Part shown: in pieces, positions 53,371-64,000 of the stretch
Numbering within the stretch: the first letter of the stretch is position 1
How the letters are laid out: every line of letters starts with the position of its first letter
NCBI RefSeq assembly: GCF_000003815.2
Contig: NC_049989.1
Coordinates: forward strand, 14,466,983-14,530,982
Length of the DNA: 64,000 nucleotides
Source of the DNA: Branchiostoma floridae
Lineage: Eukaryota; Chordata; Leptocardii; Amphioxiformes; Branchiostomatidae
Direction of reading: 5' to 3'
Position numbers and translations under genes: made by a program
Notes under the pieces: model-generated
The model's input: only the letters and a program-made list of their open reading frames with translations
What the model was told of the DNA's origin: nothing
Database searches by the model: none

Positions 53371-56300
53371 ATGGATGACTGGGACGAGTTTGACGAATTT
53401 ATCCCGGCCACATCGTCAAAAAACGCCGCTGCAGGTAACAAGAACGACAGAGACAACGTTAGCTCAAGAGCTTCTTCAAGACCGACGTCGTCTTCAAGCA
53501 TTGCTAAGGCGAAGAGACGCCCGGAAGGAGGCAGCGACAACAGGCCGAGGTCGTCTGCGAAGCAGAAGGATTCCAGCGATGATTGGGCTGATGATGAAAC
53601 CTCGTGGAACGGCAGCAAAGCGTCTTCAAAACCAGCCGTGTCCCGTCCCAGCTCTTCTAGTAAGAGTATAAGTGCAGGAGGGCCTAGTGCAGGCAGTAGG
53701 CCCAAGACTTCAGCGGAGGTGAAAGATCCCAGTGCGGAGTGGGGCGACGATGAGGCCGACGTTAGACCAAGGAGCAGCGGGGACAAAGCGCCCGAACGAC
53801 CGGCGAAGTCCCCCAAACCCTCCGCCGCTACCAAACCGCAGGAGAACGGCTGGCTGGACGAGTCCCTGTCCCAATCGACGGTTGACATTTTGCGGGAAGC
53901 AGACATGTGGCTTGAGGATGACGCAGGGCCGTCCAGGTCGGGCTCAGCCGCGAGTAGGAAGGGGTCAGGTGGGAGTGGGCCATCTACGGCGGGATCTAGG
54001 GCTGAGCTGAAGTCACGGCAGGGCAGCAGGGCAGGTGAGTACTGTATTGTAGACTTTGTGGATACTGAGATACCAGCAGTCGTGCTACATATCCGAGTAC
54101 AAGTAGGAATCCCTCTTTTCTCTCTCAGTGGTAGCTTTATTTCTAGTAGTACCCGTAGCCCTATCCATTACGTACATACACGTGGCCCTATCCTGTACCA
54201 TATCCTGTACCTGTAGCCATATCCAGTACACGTAGCCATATCCAGTACCCGTAGAAGAGAGAAATAGAGAGAAAATGGATGTCACCGATAAACTTTAAGT
54301 TTCAATGTCCCTTTCAACAGGGTCCCGCCCGTCGTCCCGATCCCGTAGTCGGGCCAGCCTGCGACCGGAGTCCGCCCGATCTCGGGCCCTCTCCCCTCGG
54401 CCCAACCGCATCGCTCCCGCCGAAGTTCACGTTGTCGACGAAGTCGTCGGAAAGTCGCCCTCCCCGAGTCCGAGGGACATCCAGGAGTACCGGCGCGGCA
54501 GCCAGGACGGTCGGCCATCCTCGCGTCCCAGCCCGAAGCCACCAGACGCCCGGGCGGCCTCAGCAAACTCCAGCAAGAAAGGACTCCTGGGGAAAGTAAT
54601 TGGCAGTTTAGGGTAAGGAAAGTTACAGTGGCACAGAACATATCCGTAGTAATTGCAATGGAAGAATTTATTTACTAGACATATTCATCTGAATTTCATG
54701 CCTTAAATTGTCACAGCGCGAAATCATTTATTGATATTTTTCTTGTTTGATGGAGAAACCAATACTAAGTTAGCTTTGTTTGTATTAGTTTACTTCTAAG
54801 TGATTGGCATAGAATCATTCATTTTCATTTATAATATTAGAAATAATAATGGTACATGTACTTGAGAAACAGATTTTTGGACCCGTCCTTTGTGCTGAAA
54901 AGGCAATCAAACGATGCATGGAACAGATTTACTACAAATCTAGACCTTGATTTTCTCTTTCGTAGCGGGAAAACATCGGTGATGTCTATGCGCGCAGCGG
55001 CGCCAGGAGAAAGCGTGTCGAATCCACGCACGCCCAGTAAGAACAGCGGGGGGAGACCAAGTACCGGGATGTCCGTGATGTCGGCGGTCTCATCCAGCAG
55101 TGGCTGCTCAAGCGCTTCCCAGCGGTCGGAACAAGCAGAGGTATATGAGAATGAGAATGATTTATTCTATAAAACAGCCCTCTAGGTTGTGTACACGTGA
55201 TACATTACAAGTATTTTGTAATACATTACAAGTATAATACAATACCTGCGGGCGCACTTAAAAACGTTAAACAGGCGAATAACATATACCTAAAAGACTT
55301 CATAACAGCATGGAGAACAGTCTATGCTATATAGGTACATGTGTAGGTCAGAATACAGATCTATAGCCTACGCGTTCATCTTTGCTGGTATACAATTGGC
55401 GGTACAATTTTATGGAAAAAGTTATGAGAATGAATTTTGGGCCCACCAAATTTTCCACCTCTGTACGCCACCTTCCAAAAATGTGACGTACTCCAAAGTA
55501 AAAAAAAAAAGGTCGGTAGTACGTAGCGGCCCCCGTCCCGGTTCAATGAACGCTGTTGGGTTCTGACGCAGATAGCTTTTTTTAGTCCCTTCACGAAATA
55601 ACCTATTTAGTGTACAATGTATTGACGGTGTGTTGGATCAATAGTTTAACATTTTTTTCTAAGCAAAATCATCGTATCAACGGCCTACTGACATGCACAT
55701 AGAGAATGCTGTCGATCCTTTTGGTAGCAAGACATAGAGGAGCGAGACACACCTCAATATCAGGTTTCATCTACCGTAAGCCATGTTTGTCACGGAATGT
55801 CTAGCTCCTTTTGTCGGGGCCATTCTATAAATTCTAGCGATCTGACGTAATGCTGTAGCTGTATACAGAAGTATATTATTGACTATTCTATTCTTTAATA
55901 TGGTCCATTCAAAATACCTTAAGCTTGTCATTTCGCCATGTCATATTGTGCATTGTCATTGGTGGCATCGGCCGGATATCATCAATTCAATGATAGAATC
56001 CTATCTTTTGCACTCTAGTTAAGGACGCTTTAAAATGAGAAGAAGCATTTTTGTGGGGTAACCTATATCCGTTGTCTTAAAATGCACAGTATCTACTTAG
56101 GGATACTAAGTTGGCGGATGTGGTTTCAAACTACAATATTTTCAAAACGTTTGAAACCACCATCAGTAGACTGATTGCGAAATCCCTAAGTACCCTTTTG
56201 TAAACAACGGATATAGGTTACCTCGCAGATAAAGGTTGACACTTTACCATGGTGTAAAAATGGGTTCCTGACTTTAGTCGGTGAGGTATAAAAGCCGTTG

Positions 56301-59300
56301 GAAAGAGAGGGTTTGGCTCCGCCTTTCAATACTATGCCCTAGACACAGAAGATAAGAACCAACTGTCCCTACTTCCTCAAAAGGGCTATGGCATATAGGA
56401 CTACTTTCATCTTACTTCAATTAAATGGCGTTAGACATCCACAGAAAGCAGCTACTCAAGCAACTGCATATGATTTTGGAAACGGTCAGGCGTTTCAGGT
56501 AGCATCTCCTACCTTTCGTCAGTGACACTGAACAGATCTGTTGAAGAGCGATTCCAAAATCATATCCAGTTGCTTGAGTAGCTAGTATATCGCGTACCTT
56601 GATCTTTCACCCTTTTTTTATGCAGGTGCATTTTGAGGTGCCCCTGGATAAGCGGTACGAGTGTCCCGTTTGTCAGCAGGTGCTGAGGTTCCCGGTGGAA
56701 TTCCAGGAATGTGGGCATCACGTGTGCTCACAGTGTGTACCGGAATTGGTCAGGTGAGCCTTGATCGAGGATCTGTTGGTAGTACTGGTAGTGCTACAAG
56801 CTCTCAGGTGGCTGAACAGACCTATACACCTTTCTCACGCGGCGGCCATGATAGATCTAAAACGAGTTCATTGAGGCAAACAAAAGACTGTCCATCATAA
56901 TTAGCAGCTCAACCCATTATAGCATGGAAATTAGGAAATTGACCAATAAGAGAATGGCTGTATGTCCTTCAAATATTTGCATTATTATGTTTTTATTTTT
57001 CTCTTAAGGGACTATGGGATCAATACGGGAGTCTAAATTGCTACATATTTCGCTGCATAACACTAGTTATGATACTTAGTATTTGTTCTTATATTGTGAA
57101 AACTTGTGTGGTCTGGGGAAAAAACTAAATGGGAGCTGATTTTAGAAATAAGTTCTGTCTTTTTGCCTCATTGACCTCGTCTTCAATCTATCATAGCCGC
57201 CGCGTGAGAAAGGTGTATATTCGGCCTGCATACTCTGTAAGGCTTAGGTACCAATTGCAGCGGCTTCGAAGCCACAAATTTGTCTTGGTAGACTTCGGTG
57301 CCACTCCATGTTCCCCATAGGTCACAGTGTCTATTTGTTACCGGGACCCGGGTCAAAAGCTCCCCAAATAGCAAACTTTGCTACTTTTGACGAAATATTG
57401 ATTTTGACGAAAACCAATTTCACACAACCTTTACCTGCATGAAAATGTTGAGTAATTGGGACTGACGTCGACCATACACAAATAAGAGTGAACTTGTAGT
57501 TTACACGAAATACATCTTCTAACCTCAATTCAGCATTGAGTTACAAGTTATGGTTACTAAACAAACCCTTGCTTAGTTACGTAAACTATTTCTTACTTTC
57601 CCTCCCCACTTCCAGAACATCCGGTGTCTGCCCCATTGACAACAAGACAATTTCCAGGGACCAGGTAAGAAATCTTCCATCATTAAGTGGGTATCTTACT
57701 GCAATGCGCCGAATTGCGAAAAGCCTTTGACGCTTATTTGTTGCCTTAAATTTTGATTTTCGGAAAATAAAAAGAAAAGAAATCGCAATTTGTAAAATGA
57801 CGTAAAGCGGCATGAAACAATAACAAAAATTTATCACTACAGATATCATTTTGATGATTTTTAAAAGAATTGTACATTGGTTTTTAATTCAATAACAATA
57901 CTGCAATTTTCAACAAAGTTATCTTGTATCGAAAATGAGAATGTGGCATTCCGGGTGCGGCCATTTTGTTGGGTCTTCTCTAGTCTTTATTTGCAAATGT
58001 GACGCACTCCTGTCTGACCGAAAGGAAAAAATTGGCACAAATTCGCAATGCTGCCGCAATTTCCTATTGCGCACTTTGGCGCATTCTCGCGAGATACCCC
58101 TTTTTGCATGTATCAGAAATCAGGTATTGTATTTGCTTAAATGGCGCTTGGTGGATAATATGCAAATGCTTACTTGTGTCTATTCCTTCGTCTGATGCAT
58201 TTTTCAGCACCAAGGACAGCCCTAATGTGTGCATACCACCTAGAAAGTGTTCTCGATAAGAACTAGAATTCCATGATCGCATACCTTAGTGAAATGATGT
58301 TAACCATTTTGAGTGACATTTATATTCCAATAAGGTCATTGTGTGCATGAATCGTATCAGTTGATCATTTTCTTCACCCAAATAACACAAGTTGCTCAAA
58401 GTGTGATAGACTCATCTAGGCAAGGAAGCATGTTGGATAATATCTTCGATAATTATGTAAATGACGCTCTGATTTGCATAATCTATGTCTGATATGATGG
58501 TCGCTTTCATAAATGCTTACCCAACAGGCGTACCCCAACAAGAGCCTTCAGCTGGAGATTGCAGCGTTAGCAGTGCGCTGTTCGAATGCAGTTCGTGGTT
58601 GTAACTGGAGGGGGCGCTACGACGAACATCAGGTGAAGTTTTAATCCCTGTATGCACCAAGATATAAACTGTCGTACTTTTGATAGAGATGGGTGTAAAG
58701 ACTCAAACCCCTGTAGAATACTAGTGAATCATGCGACAGATGTGCGATGTCCCAAAATGTTCCAACAAACAGTATTTACATACCAATATATGTAGAAGTG
58801 ATACTGGTCATGTTAGGTCGATGTTCATGTGACTAAATGCTTAATATATCATCCTCATCATCGTCATCGCATGTCAGTGGGTAGTACTGAAGCGGGCCAT
58901 CAACATTTTGTTGTCCGTCGCCCTCAACCCCAGACCCACCCCCACCCTCACCCCACCCCCTTCCTTGCCGCAACCCATCTCTGCATGTCTTGAAGGTTTC
59001 GATAGATTGACCTTCTCCAGGTCATTACTACCCCCCCTCCCATTTTTCCTGTCGGGCGCCACACCACAAGTTTAGTGCCACTCTGGTAAGCCCTATGTGC
59101 GAATGTATGCAACTTTATCAATTCTGTTCTTGGGTGCAACTTTTCACGGATTTCCCCAGACTCACCTTGCACCCTCCCCCCACAAAAAATGTATTAGTAA
59201 CTTGAAAGAGACGATAGGTCATAAACTATCATTACTATTCAGCCCCAAAACAAGCCTGATAGAAGCTACAGTACAAAATGGCCTAACTAGAAAAGAGCAC

Positions 59301-62300
59301 TCAGAACTTTTAATAATTCATGAGCAAAGTCAATAAACTTCGGTCCACGTCACAGAACTGTTTTCGTCGACGATGCGAGTGTATGTTTTGCAAAATAAGG
59401 TGCGCTGCTATGCCAGATCCATGCATTATTGATAAGGAGTCCATTGTGATGATGAGCAATTAACGACCTTGCACGGAGAAATTTCAAAAGAACGACGCAA
59501 CAGGCAGTGTTTTTTATCGTCGTGGTAATGCGAAGTGTTCATAGCGTATGTCGTCGAAAACCATGGAATTTTTGGTGGACTAGTGGCACTGGATTACTGA
59601 CAAATTACTTTGAAATCTTCCGTTAGTTGTTGGAGATCAGTTTTAGAGATAGATACAGAGAGAACAGTACGTTTTTGGCTGGAGAAGAAGAAGAGAAGGT
59701 TGAGCTAGCATGGCGGACGCTGAGGCCCCGCTGCTACCGGGAGAAATACAACAAGCAGGCGACAACGTGGGAGATGGAACCAAAACTGTGACCCAGTCGG
59801 GATCAGTAGATCGGCCGGATTCGGGGAACGGGAGCAGCACACATGGAAGTCAGACTTCCATCGGGTCAGGTTCACACAAGGCCGATGGAACACCGGGTAA
59901 AAAGGGCGGGGAGGACAGTGGAAATCGGGCGGACTCACAGGGCATGGGCGTGGAGAGAAATGGAACGAAAGAGCCAAGATCGGGAAAGGCTAAGGATAAA
60001 ACTAAGGGCGCTGAAGTAAGTGTCAGTCAAATACTATCTTACACCTGAAGACCTCTCTGTAGCGGTATAATGTTTACAAGAAGTTGTTTCGATACTAGTA
60101 TTCTTTTCTTCAAGATAGGCTGAAGAGTTTTCAGTGGACGAAAAATGGCGTGCGTACTGTGGTCTTTTTAGTAATGTGTCGCTCTAATATCATGTGGGGG
60201 TGATCAATCTCGCGTCAGGACCGCAAAGTTGCGGGTTCGAATCCCAGTCTCAAGTCCGATTTGCACGGTGTTGGTGGTGAAGTTCAATCGATCCAATGCT
60301 TGGAAAGAGCCACAACTAGAGCATGTGTATCACTTGTGAATCATATGCTATAATGTGTTATCGCTCAAACCATCAACGCGACACCTACTCAACTAAGTAT
60401 TAGTACAGTCAAACCTGTCTATAGTGGCCACTCAAGGGACCGGACAAATTTGGCCACTATAGACAGGTGGCCTCTGTATAGAGGTGGCAACTTGTAGATA
60501 AAATACCCAAGGGACCGACAAAAAGTGGCCACTATGGACAGGTGGCCCCTCTGTAGAGGTGGCCCCCAATACAGGTTTGACTGTATTAGTATTAGTAAGC
60601 ATGTAAGCAATCCGTTGTTTGTAAAAACAGTGTATTTAGAGCTATCGAGTCGACGGACAGTGGTTTCAAGCTGTGTATTTTGTGCGTATTTTGAAAACAC
60701 TGCAGTTTGAAACCACCGTCGGTCGACTTGATATCCACAAATCACCCTGTTATTTTAAACAACGGATATAAGCTACCCCGTGGATAAAGGTGAACTAGCG
60801 TTTCAGAACGGGTGTGTTACCTACGTTACGGTTTCCCTGCAGTGGATTAGTTAAACGGAAAATCGACCGACTTGTTTTCTTTTCTCAGAACAAGATGTTG
60901 TTCAGACCACGTATTGCCGTGTACGACTTTTTTTTTTACACAATTTTGTCCGAAAAAATAGTCGTGTCTTCAAGTACCAGAGTTATCAACCCAGGATTGA
61001 GACGTTCAAAAATTCGTATTCCATAGAAGTATTGTATAGTGCAAATCGTTCAGTAGGTCGTCCTCATTGGATAGCTTTAAACAATACTGTTAACTAAATA
61101 TGGAAAGGTTATGTGTGGCAGCTTGACTGTACAAAGCAGGCATTTTATGCCAAAGATCTGTTATACGTATACCGGCGATATAGATGCAGATACAGAGAAT
61201 CTACAAAGGTAAAATAGGAGTTCTTGGTACAATGTTCCAGGTTACCTTCCTACCAAAGAAAACATCATATAGCCTTGAGACTAGGGCGTGGCGCCCACAG
61301 GCAGGTGTTTGTTCCTTTGCAAGGGACGGAAGACAAGTGCCAAATAATTTAAGACAAAGTATCTCCCTTTCCTCATATGGGGAAGGGGAAGGTAAATACA
61401 TGTATTGAAACGGACAAGGGACTTTTTATTGTGTCCAACCCTTGTGGATTTCAAAGGATTGGAACACTTGCCCATCTTGGCCCCCAAAAGGACAACAAAG
61501 GCTGTACAATATTGGAGTCACACAAACGAAAGACTGGTGCTATTCACAGTTCCACCTACTGAACAAAATCCTCTCTCTGCATTAAGGTTTGCCTGGCGAT
61601 TTTATCTCTTTACAGGTACTCATGGCGTTCTTTTGTGTGGTGGTGATTATTATAACACTGATTCTGTCAAGCTTTGTTTCCTAGTCGCACGCGAGAATAC
61701 CTGGATAAAGTAGCCTGGAATTCAGAATATTGCAAAGGGCTACAAATGACAGCTCTTCGGCACATGCGCTATACTAGAGTCACATTGGGAAAAGGGAACC
61801 CGCCTAGTACTTTGAGAGACACCTTGCGACTGCCTGGCTATTTGGGGCACAGCGGGGCCGTTGCTTTTTTTTAAGTCGTAGTTTAAGTCAACCCGGGGCC
61901 CGGTGACCCCAATCACCTAACAATCACCGAGAGCGCTGTAGTATCCCCCCCCCCCCCCAACGGCTTCAGAACCTAACCGGGGTTACGCCCCCGACGGGCT
62001 CCGGCGTAAATGTGACCATAGAACAAGAAGGCTCCATTAGTCATTTTCTTCTGCGGGTACGGTATATCGGTTCTCTTGCAATTGGTTTCCATTGCACTCT
62101 GTTGCGTGTGACCTGAAATATATTTGTCATCGTTTCTTGCTTTAAGTAGAGTTACAACAGTCTTTACAGGTCAGGCTAGATAAAGCCGCGTGCAACAAAT
62201 CTGATATACCGTCAGAAAAAAGCTCGACTCGAAAATCAGGAGGTGAGGAAGGCTACAACATTCCCTCTGTCGACTTAAAGGTACATTTTGCACATTTGAC

Positions 62301-64000
62301 TTTGCACTAGAGTAAAGCTAGGATAGACAACAGTTGGTAACTATCTGTTCTTGTATCTAGGGCCATGACGAGTCCTGTGAGCACGCCACCGAGCCCTGTC
62401 CGAACGGCTGCGGGGCGGACATCCAGAAGCGCTTTCTCCAGTCCCACGTCACCAACGACTGCCCCAAGCGGGGGAGCGCCTGCGACTTCTGCGGGCAGAA
62501 CGTGCAGCAAGAGGACGAGATAGAACATCTCAAGGTAAAATGTCTCCGTATTTTTCTCCCCAGATTATCATACTATTGCCCTATCCTTCGAGCGAACGTT
62601 TTAACACACTATATTAGCGTTACCCAATACGTGTAGATAGCAGTTTATTGTACCTACGCGAGAACGGATGTATTGGTTTCGGTCTATGTGTTTCTTTATC
62701 TTGGTATGTGTATCTAGTTATGAGGATATTCTATAGTGACAGAATGTGAGGCGGAAGATGGTGTAAGCGGAGACTGGCAGGATGGGAAGGTTATTGGCTT
62801 GGCCCGGGTCCAAAGTTGTTCCCACAGGCTGGTATAACTATATGAATAAGCAAGAAATTCAAAACAATGAATGAAACAAGAGGTTCACGAAAACTCTTAA
62901 GTTTGAGATCTTTGATTTCTTGTTTGTACATGTTGTAGATGATAATCACGAATTTAAGACGTGAACGTGAAGAAGAGGGAATATTGTCATATCACAGTTT
63001 TAAGTTTGACTATGACGATTGTTGCATCCCAGGTGTGCGAAAAGTTCCCCATGTCGTGTCCGAACGGTTGTGACGCCAAGGAGCTGCCACGGCAAGAGGT
63101 GAGGGGAATTTCGCACTTAGTTTTGTTGATTCAGTAAATGGATATTTCCTTTCCCCCGCAGACAGGCATTGTGTTAACGGCCGCTCTGAAGAACTCTTAA
63201 CAATTTATCTTACCAACAGTAGACTTTTTAATGCTCACCAGTAAATATCCTACTTACAAGCATAGAAAAGTGATACTAAAAGTAATAGTAGCTCTATTGA
63301 CGCAAACTGTGCAGTTGCAATGGAATTTTCTGTTCGCACCGTTATCCGAATCACCAATGTATTATAACGTGTTTTACTCTACCGTTACCCCAGCTCGTCT
63401 ATCACACCGCCCAAGAGTGCCCCAAAGCGATCATACCCTGTCCGTTCCGGGGAGCTGGCTGCGCCTTTGAGGTACCCTAAGCTCCTTATGTCACTGATAT
63501 CGATGGTACATGCCGCAATAATACATTAGAATTCAAAATCAGACCCGGATGTACGGAATATGGGCTTTTTGTGCGTAGCATTCGATGAATCAGCACCAAG
63601 GGCAGGAGCTTAGAAAACATTCGAAATGTGGAAAAACAAGTAATATCGCATGTCGATTTGCGAAGCATTGTATGTAGAAGACTTGATGAGGCTCTCCATG
63701 TTTTCTTATATTTTGTTTTAAAGATGATAACAAAAATTCCAAAAGTCTGTTATACAGTCAACACTCCGCAAGAAGACCACCCAAGAGACTAAAAAATTGA
63801 TCTATATGGACAAGATACTTGCTACATGTATCGATGGGATAATTATCTAATGGCCACCAAAAATTGGTCACATTGGCCGGGTATATATAGGTGGTCACAT
63901 GTAAAGGTTTGACAAAGTATGAACATATGAATCAGCGCAAACGAGCTGTTTACTCATGTTCCCACCAGGCGGAGAGACAGCACATGGTGGTGCATCTGGA
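53371..64000 (+). CDS. TRAF-family protein with long disordered N-terminus (3' end outside window)
   Basis: Exons 53371-54034, 54321-54612, 54966-55140, 56626-56753, 57616-57664, 58528-58632, 62361-62534, 63033-63098, 63394-63471 and 63969 onward. All are GT-AG with matching phases. Residues 1-377 are low-complexity, rich in Ser, Arg, Pro and Asp, with acidic-Trp motifs (DDWDEFDEF, DDWADD, EWGDDE). Residues 390-428 form a RING of C3HC3D type (CPVCQQV, ECGHHVCSQC, GVCPID), as in TRAF6. Five TRAF zinc fingers follow, e.g. C454-x6-C461-x11-H473-x3-C477, C484-x3-C488-x11-H500-x4-C505 and C512-x2-C515-x11-H527-x3-C531. The TRAF/MATH domain should lie beyond the window. TRAFs are ubiquitin ligases and adaptors for TNF-receptor, IL-1R/TLR and death signalling. 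Assignment to TRAF4, TRAF6 or TRAF2/5 is open; human TRAF4 is in the same chromosomal band as TMEM97 and IFT20. Confidence 0.88.
56053..56226. mobile_element. MITE, ACAACGGATATAGG family (copy C)
   Basis: Clear inverted ends: GTGGGGTAACCTATATCCGT + TGT at the left and ACAACGGATATAGGTTACC at the right. The inner palindrome is GTGGTTTCAAAC / GTTTGAAACCACC. It lies in the TRAF intron. Confidence 0.85.
56451..56583. mobile_element. Hairpin MITE (unsplit copy of outer 23911 element)
   Basis: Ends AGCTACTCAAGCAACTGCAT and CCAGTTGCTTGAGTAGCT; inner arms ATGATTTTGGAA / TTCCAAAATCAT. It lies in the TRAF intron 40 bases before the RING exon. Confidence 0.85.
59710..62280 (+). CDS. Alternative first exons of the TRAF gene (RING-less isoform)
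   Basis: Exon 59710-60015 (ATG, ends GAA|GTAAGT, phase 0) and exon 62161-62280 (acceptor TTACAACAG, donor AAG|GTACAT, phase 0) are both open and in frame with the zinc-finger exon at 62361. The 142 residues start MADAEAPLLPGEIQQAGDNV and are Ser/Gly/Lys-rich and disordered. A TGA at 59701 is in frame nine bases upstream of the ATG, so the first exon is a real start rather than a cassette. Joined to 62361 they would give a TRAF lacking the RING and the first half of the first finger. Including them in the main form would destroy that finger (the H-x3-C half lies in 62361). Alternatively they belong to an unrelated nested transcript. Confidence 0.55.
60190..60330 (+). mobile_element. Possible tRNA-derived SINE fragment
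   Basis: Contains a B box GGGTTCGAATCCCA after AGGACCGCAAAGTTGC. No credible cloverleaf or A box was found and no tail shared with the other SINEs. Confidence 0.35.
60404..60585. mobile_element. MITE with TACAGTCAAACCTGT ends
   Basis: Inverted ends TACAGTCAAACCTGTCTATA and CAATACAGGTTTGACTGTA. Internal repeats of GGCCACTATAGACAGGTGGC in both orientations. Related degraded copies are at 63753-63914 and, as an end only, near 49630. Confidence 0.88.
60604..60790. mobile_element. MITE, ACAACGGATATAGG family (copy D)
   Basis: Left end AGCAATCCGTTGTTTG, right end AAACAACGGATATAAGC + TACCCCGTGG. A long inner hairpin is formed by ATCGAGTCGACGGACAGTGG / ACCACCGTCGGTCGACTTGA. Confidence 0.85.
60800..62160. 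other. TRAF intron stretch, no gene recognised
   Basis: Several open frames of 60-100 codons occur (for example 61405-61713 on plus) but none shows a domain, conserved motif or splice support. A run of about 14 C lies near 61948. Confidence 0.45.
63753..63914. mobile_element. Degraded MITE with TACAGTCAA ends
   Basis: Left end TACAGTCAACACTCCGCAAG, inner GGCCACCAAAAATTGGTCAC and right GTAAAGGTTTGACA. A diverged relative of 60404-60585 in the last complete TRAF intron. Confidence 0.65.

Noticed and set aside
53337-53906. 189-codon minus-strand frame, Ser/Leu-rich
   Set aside because: Antisense of the Ser-rich first TRAF exon, with no domain or splice support.
61405-61713. 102-codon plus-strand frame in the TRAF intron
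   Set aside because: No domain, no conserved motif, no splice logic; consistent with chance.

Overview
The window looks like chordate nuclear DNA, most likely from a cephalochordate (amphioxus, Branchiostoma). Genes are split by short GT-AG introns and share a gene neighbourhood with human 17q11.2. Intergenic and intronic DNA is crowded with hairpin-type MITEs, tRNA-derived SINEs and broken LINEs. Death-fold and TIR domain genes are expanded and shuffled, as is known for amphioxus. Three 100-base N runs (2033-2132, 14837-14936, 36480-36579) mark scaffold gaps. Small apparent indels in two conserved genes suggest residual sequence errors.

Layout. 0-5 kb: a single-finger C2H2 protein gene, a higher-order minisatellite, and a broken 3' end of ribonucleotide reductase small subunit. 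5-13 kb: a two-exon collagen/C1q gene on the minus strand whose 6.2-kb intron is packed with transposon remains. 14-16 kb: hairpin MITEs and a SINE. 16.4-19.3 kb: IFT20 on minus. 19.7-23.9 kb: a KCTD10/KCTD13/TNFAIP1 (BACURD) gene on plus, head-to-head with IFT20 across about 410 bp. 26.4-44.5 kb: four minus-strand genes that each begin with a death-effector-domain (DED) exon ending in phase 1. 47.8-50.5 kb: TMEM97 on minus, with two alternative copies of exon 2. 53.4-64 kb: a TRAF-family gene on plus that runs off the window, with a long disordered N-terminus, a RING, at least five TRAF zinc fingers, and an apparent internal promoter for a RING-less form.

The most interesting region is the DED cluster. 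One type of phase-1 N-terminal DED exon is joined to different C-terminal modules: a TRADD-N-like domain plus 19 ankyrin repeats, a TIR domain keeping the candidate NADase glutamate, a CARD, and a fourth copy that now stops just after the DED. The first two share an almost identical upstream region although their DED exons differ by roughly 9%. Two of the genes share a linker exon. This looks like a small set of DED-anchored adaptors that could recruit distinct death or immune effectors to one DED platform. The domains and splice phases are read from sequence; the joint pathway role is inference.

IFT20, the KCTD gene and TMEM97 are ordinary conserved genes (ciliary transport, CUL3 adaptor, ER/lysosomal sterol-related membrane protein). 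Their clustering matches the human TMEM97-IFT20-TNFAIP1 block, with the DED cluster sitting between KCTD and TMEM97 here.
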